From Variovorax sp. PMC12 (GTDB lineage: Bacteria > Pseudomonadota > Gammaproteobacteria > Burkholderiales > Burkholderiaceae_C): DNA of 64,000 nt. The stretch spans positions 1,561,001 to 1,625,000 of the forward strand of contig NZ_CP027773.1 of NCBI RefSeq assembly GCF_003019815.1. The letters are read 5' to 3'. The position numbers and the translations under genes were made by a program. Under the pieces are notes generated by a model that was not told where the DNA came from, did no database searches, and saw only the letters and a list, made by a program, of their open reading frames with translations. Shown here piece after piece: positions 62,014 to 64,000 of this stretch (the first letter of the stretch is position 1; each line of letters begins with the position of its first letter).

Positions 62014-64000
62014 ATGGGTTACATACGCGGCGCGTCGGATTTGGACGCCCCACCTGAACGCCCTGCCTTGAACTCCCGTCCCGCGCCTTTCTTCGCCAAC
62101 GTGGTACTCGTGCTGTCGATGACGCTGCTGGCCGTCATCGGCGCCTTCTTCGGCGGGATGTCCGGCCTGCAGCAGTCCAGGGCCGCGCTTCACCTGGAGC
62201 GCGCCGACTGGCAGGTCGAGGACACCTCGGGCTTCAGCACGCCGCCCCCGCGGCAGCAGGCAAGCGACCTGCCGGATGCCTGGAACCCGATCCGGCTGCC
62301 GCTGGCCCTGCCCATCGCGCTGCTGCGCCAGGCCGATGGCGACGCCACCGTCGGCACGCCCAGCGCGGCCCGCCCGACGCGCATCACCTGGCTGCGAGTC
62401 TCCACGCGCCACCTGCCTTCCTCCAACGGCCCCCTGGCGCTGTACGGCGCCCGCATCAAGACCGACGGCACCATTGCCGTCTACGCCGACGGCCGCCTGG
62501 TGCACCGCGCCCAACAACTGGGCCCGCTGTGGAACAGCACGCGCACGCCGCTGTGGGTCGAGCTGGACCGCGGCCCCGCCAGTACGCCGCCGCAGGAGAT
62601 CCTCATCCGCCTGGAGCACTCGCGCAACACGCAGGTGGCGGTGTCCTCGCTGTGGCTCGGCCCCGTCGAAACGCTGCGGGGCCGCCACGGCCTGCGCCAG
62701 TGGCTGCAGCAGGAGCTGCCGGCGATGCTCAGCGCCTCCTTCCTGGCCGTGGGCGTCTTCGCGCTCTTCGTCTGGTTCAGGCGCCCCGGCGAAACCGGCT
62801 ACCTGCTGTTCTTTAACCTGTCGGCCACCTCCTTCATGCGCGGCCTGCATTTCTACGTGGGCCAGCCGATCGCCAACGACTGGTTCGCGTGGCTGACCGT
62901 CAATTCGCTGTTCTGGCTGGTGCTGGTGGTGCATTTCTTCCTGCGGCAGCTGCACCAGCGCCCGCTCAGGTGGCTGACCTGGGCCGTGGTGCTGGCCACC
63001 ACCGCGGTCGGCGTGCTGACCATGCCGGGGCTGAACCTGGTGCAGAACACCCCGCGCGTGACGCCGCTGATCTATGCCGTGGCGGCCCTCATGGGCGCGG
63101 CCGTGTGCCTGGTCGGCGGCGTCAGCGCGTGGCGCCGCTCCACCGAGGGCCGGCTGGTGGCTGCAGGCATCGGCATCTGCGTGCTGCTGGGCATCACCGA
63201 CTGGCTGCTGCAGAACAATTTCATCAGCCCCGAGGGCTGGTACCTGGGCGCCTACACCAACGCCGTGACCTTCAGCGTGTTCGGCGTGCTGATGTACCGG
63301 CGCTACGTGTATGCCATCGGCGCCGTGGAGCAACTGAACGACAGCCTTGCCGAGCGGCTGCGCAAGCGCGAGGCCGACCTGGAGCTGAGCCACCAGCGGC
63401 TGCGAGACGTCGAGCGCCTGCGCACCATCAGCGACGAGCGCCAGCGCCTGATGCAGGACATGCACGACGGCCTGGGCTCCTCGTTGATCAGCGCGATCCG
63501 CTCGGTCGAGGGTGGCGGCATGAGCGACGAAAAGATCTCGCAGATCCTCAAGAGCTGCCTCGACGACCTGAAGCTCACGCTCGATTCGCTGGAGCCGGTG
63601 GAAGCCGACCTGCTGCTGCTGCTCGCCACCCTGCGCTACCGCCTGGAGCCGCGGCTCGAAGGCACCGGCGTGTCGCTGCGCTGGGAAGTGCAGGAGCTGC
63701 CCGCCCTTGAATGGCTCGACCCGTCGAGCGCGCTGCACATACTGCGCATCGTGCAGGAGAGCATCTCGAACATCCTTCGCCACACCCGCGCGACCGAAAT
63801 CCGTGTCGAGACCGCGCTGGACGGTGCCGGCGTTCGCGTGACGATCGAAGACAACGGGCAGGGTTTCGACGTCGACAAGGTGCTGTCCTCGCCTTCCGGC
63901 CGGGGTCTGCAGAACCAGCGGCGGCGGGCGCGGTCGATCCAGGGCACCATCAGCTGGGAATCGCGCCCGACGGGCACGCGCTTCATGCTGTGGCTGCCGC
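62014..64000 (+). CDS. Membrane-bound NarL-type sensor histidine kinase, 3' cut by the window
   Basis: At least 662 codons from ATG 62014, open to the last base. One membrane helix (FFANVVLVLSMTLLAVIGAF) is followed by a periplasmic domain (about residues 50-225) and a block of seven hydrophobic segments (SASFLAVGVFALFVWF to VTFSVFGVLMYRRYVY), a 7TM-DISM-like arrangement. A coiled coil then leads to the HisKA_3 motif LMQDMHDGLGSSL (His484) and an ATPase domain (RIVQESISNILRHTRA; IEDNGQGFD; GRGLQNQRRRA). The partner regulator should lie to the right. Confidence 0.9.
   Translation, partial: MGYIRGASDLDAPPERPALNSRPAPFFANVVLVLSMTLLAVIGAFFGGMSGLQQSRAALHLERADWQVEDTSGFSTPPPRQQASDLPDAWNPIRLPLALPIALLRQADGDATVGTPSAARPTRITWLRVSTRHLPSSNGPLALYGARIKTDGTIAVYADGRLVHRAQQLGPLWNSTRTPLWVELDRGPASTPPQEILIRLEHSRNTQVAVSSLWLGPVETLRGRHGLRQWLQQELPAMLSASFLAVGVFALFVWFRRPGETGYLLFFNLSATSFMRGLHFYVGQPIANDWFAWLTVNSLFWLVLVVHFFLRQLHQRPLRWLTWAVVLATTAVGVLTMPGLNLVQNTPRVTPLIYAVAALMGAAVCLVGGVSAWRRSTEGRLVAAGIGICVLLGITDWLLQNNFISPEGWYLGAYTNAVTFSVFGVLMYRRYVYAIGAVEQLNDSLAERLRKREADLELSHQRLRDVERLRTISDERQRLMQDMHDGLGSSLISAIRSVEGGGMSDEKISQILKSCLDDLKLTLDSLEPVEADLLLLLATLRYRLEPRLEGTGVSLRWEVQELPALEWLDPSSALHILRIVQESISNILRHTRATEIRVETALDGAGVRVTIEDNGQGFDVDKVLSSPSGRGLQNQRRRARSIQGTISWESRPTGTRFMLWLP

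Overview
The window looks like a chromosomal segment of a high-GC betaproteobacterium of the family Comamonadaceae, most probably Variovorax or a close relative. The evidence is the tig-clpP-clpX-lon block, a glyW-cysT-leuZ-type tRNA cluster, hpnCDE, a Bug/TctC-type transporter with its own TctDE pair, an extracellular PHB depolymerase and a recognisable dispersed intergenic repeat. The genus is an inference from gene content; no database was searched.

Bases 1 to about 13,414 are the right-hand part of a temperate T7-like podoprophage. Late genes come first: a tail fibre (cut by the window edge), a collar-domain tail protein, a tail-assembly-like protein, a holin candidate, and small and large terminase subunits. 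A GC-rich junction follows, where the two ends of the virion genome would be joined; it holds two leftward membrane-protein cargo genes. Then come rightward early genes, mostly small proteins without known function, a MarR-like regulator and a tyrosine integrase. The insertion end carries an SOS-box-controlled gene, a membrane protein and a 5' fragment of tRNA-Leu(UAA). The early region has repeated non-coding elements: three promoter-like sites (GATAGGG/CTATGGG) each followed by a 5' stem-loop, several TCTCG-N4-CGAGA palindromes and two LexA boxes.

From 13.4 to 21.1 kb are tRNA-Cys, tRNA-Gly, the proteostasis genes lon, clpX, clpP and tig (leftward), a membrane protein of unknown function and tRNA-Leu(UAG). 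From 21.2 to 34.6 kb are an RND efflux pair with two operators and a promoter, the potassium transporter gene kup, the squalene genes hpnC, hpnD and hpnE, a LysE-type exporter, a NIPSNAP protein, a HAD phosphatase, ferrochelatase and a Tat-exported thioredoxin-like protein.

From 34.7 to 46.2 kb, all leftward, lies a locus that reads as polyhydroxybutyrate scavenging: a sigma-54 activator, a substrate-binding protein behind a good -24/-12 promoter, an extracellular type II PHB depolymerase, a complete Liv-type ABC importer and an alpha/beta hydrolase overlapping livM. From 46.4 to 52.9 kb is a four-gene efflux operon (TetR regulator, outer-membrane factor, adaptor, RND pump). From 52.9 to 64 kb are an SMR transporter, tctCBA with the divergent two-component pair tctDE, Hsp15, PPK2, small secreted proteins, a cytochrome c and a membrane histidine kinase cut by the window end.
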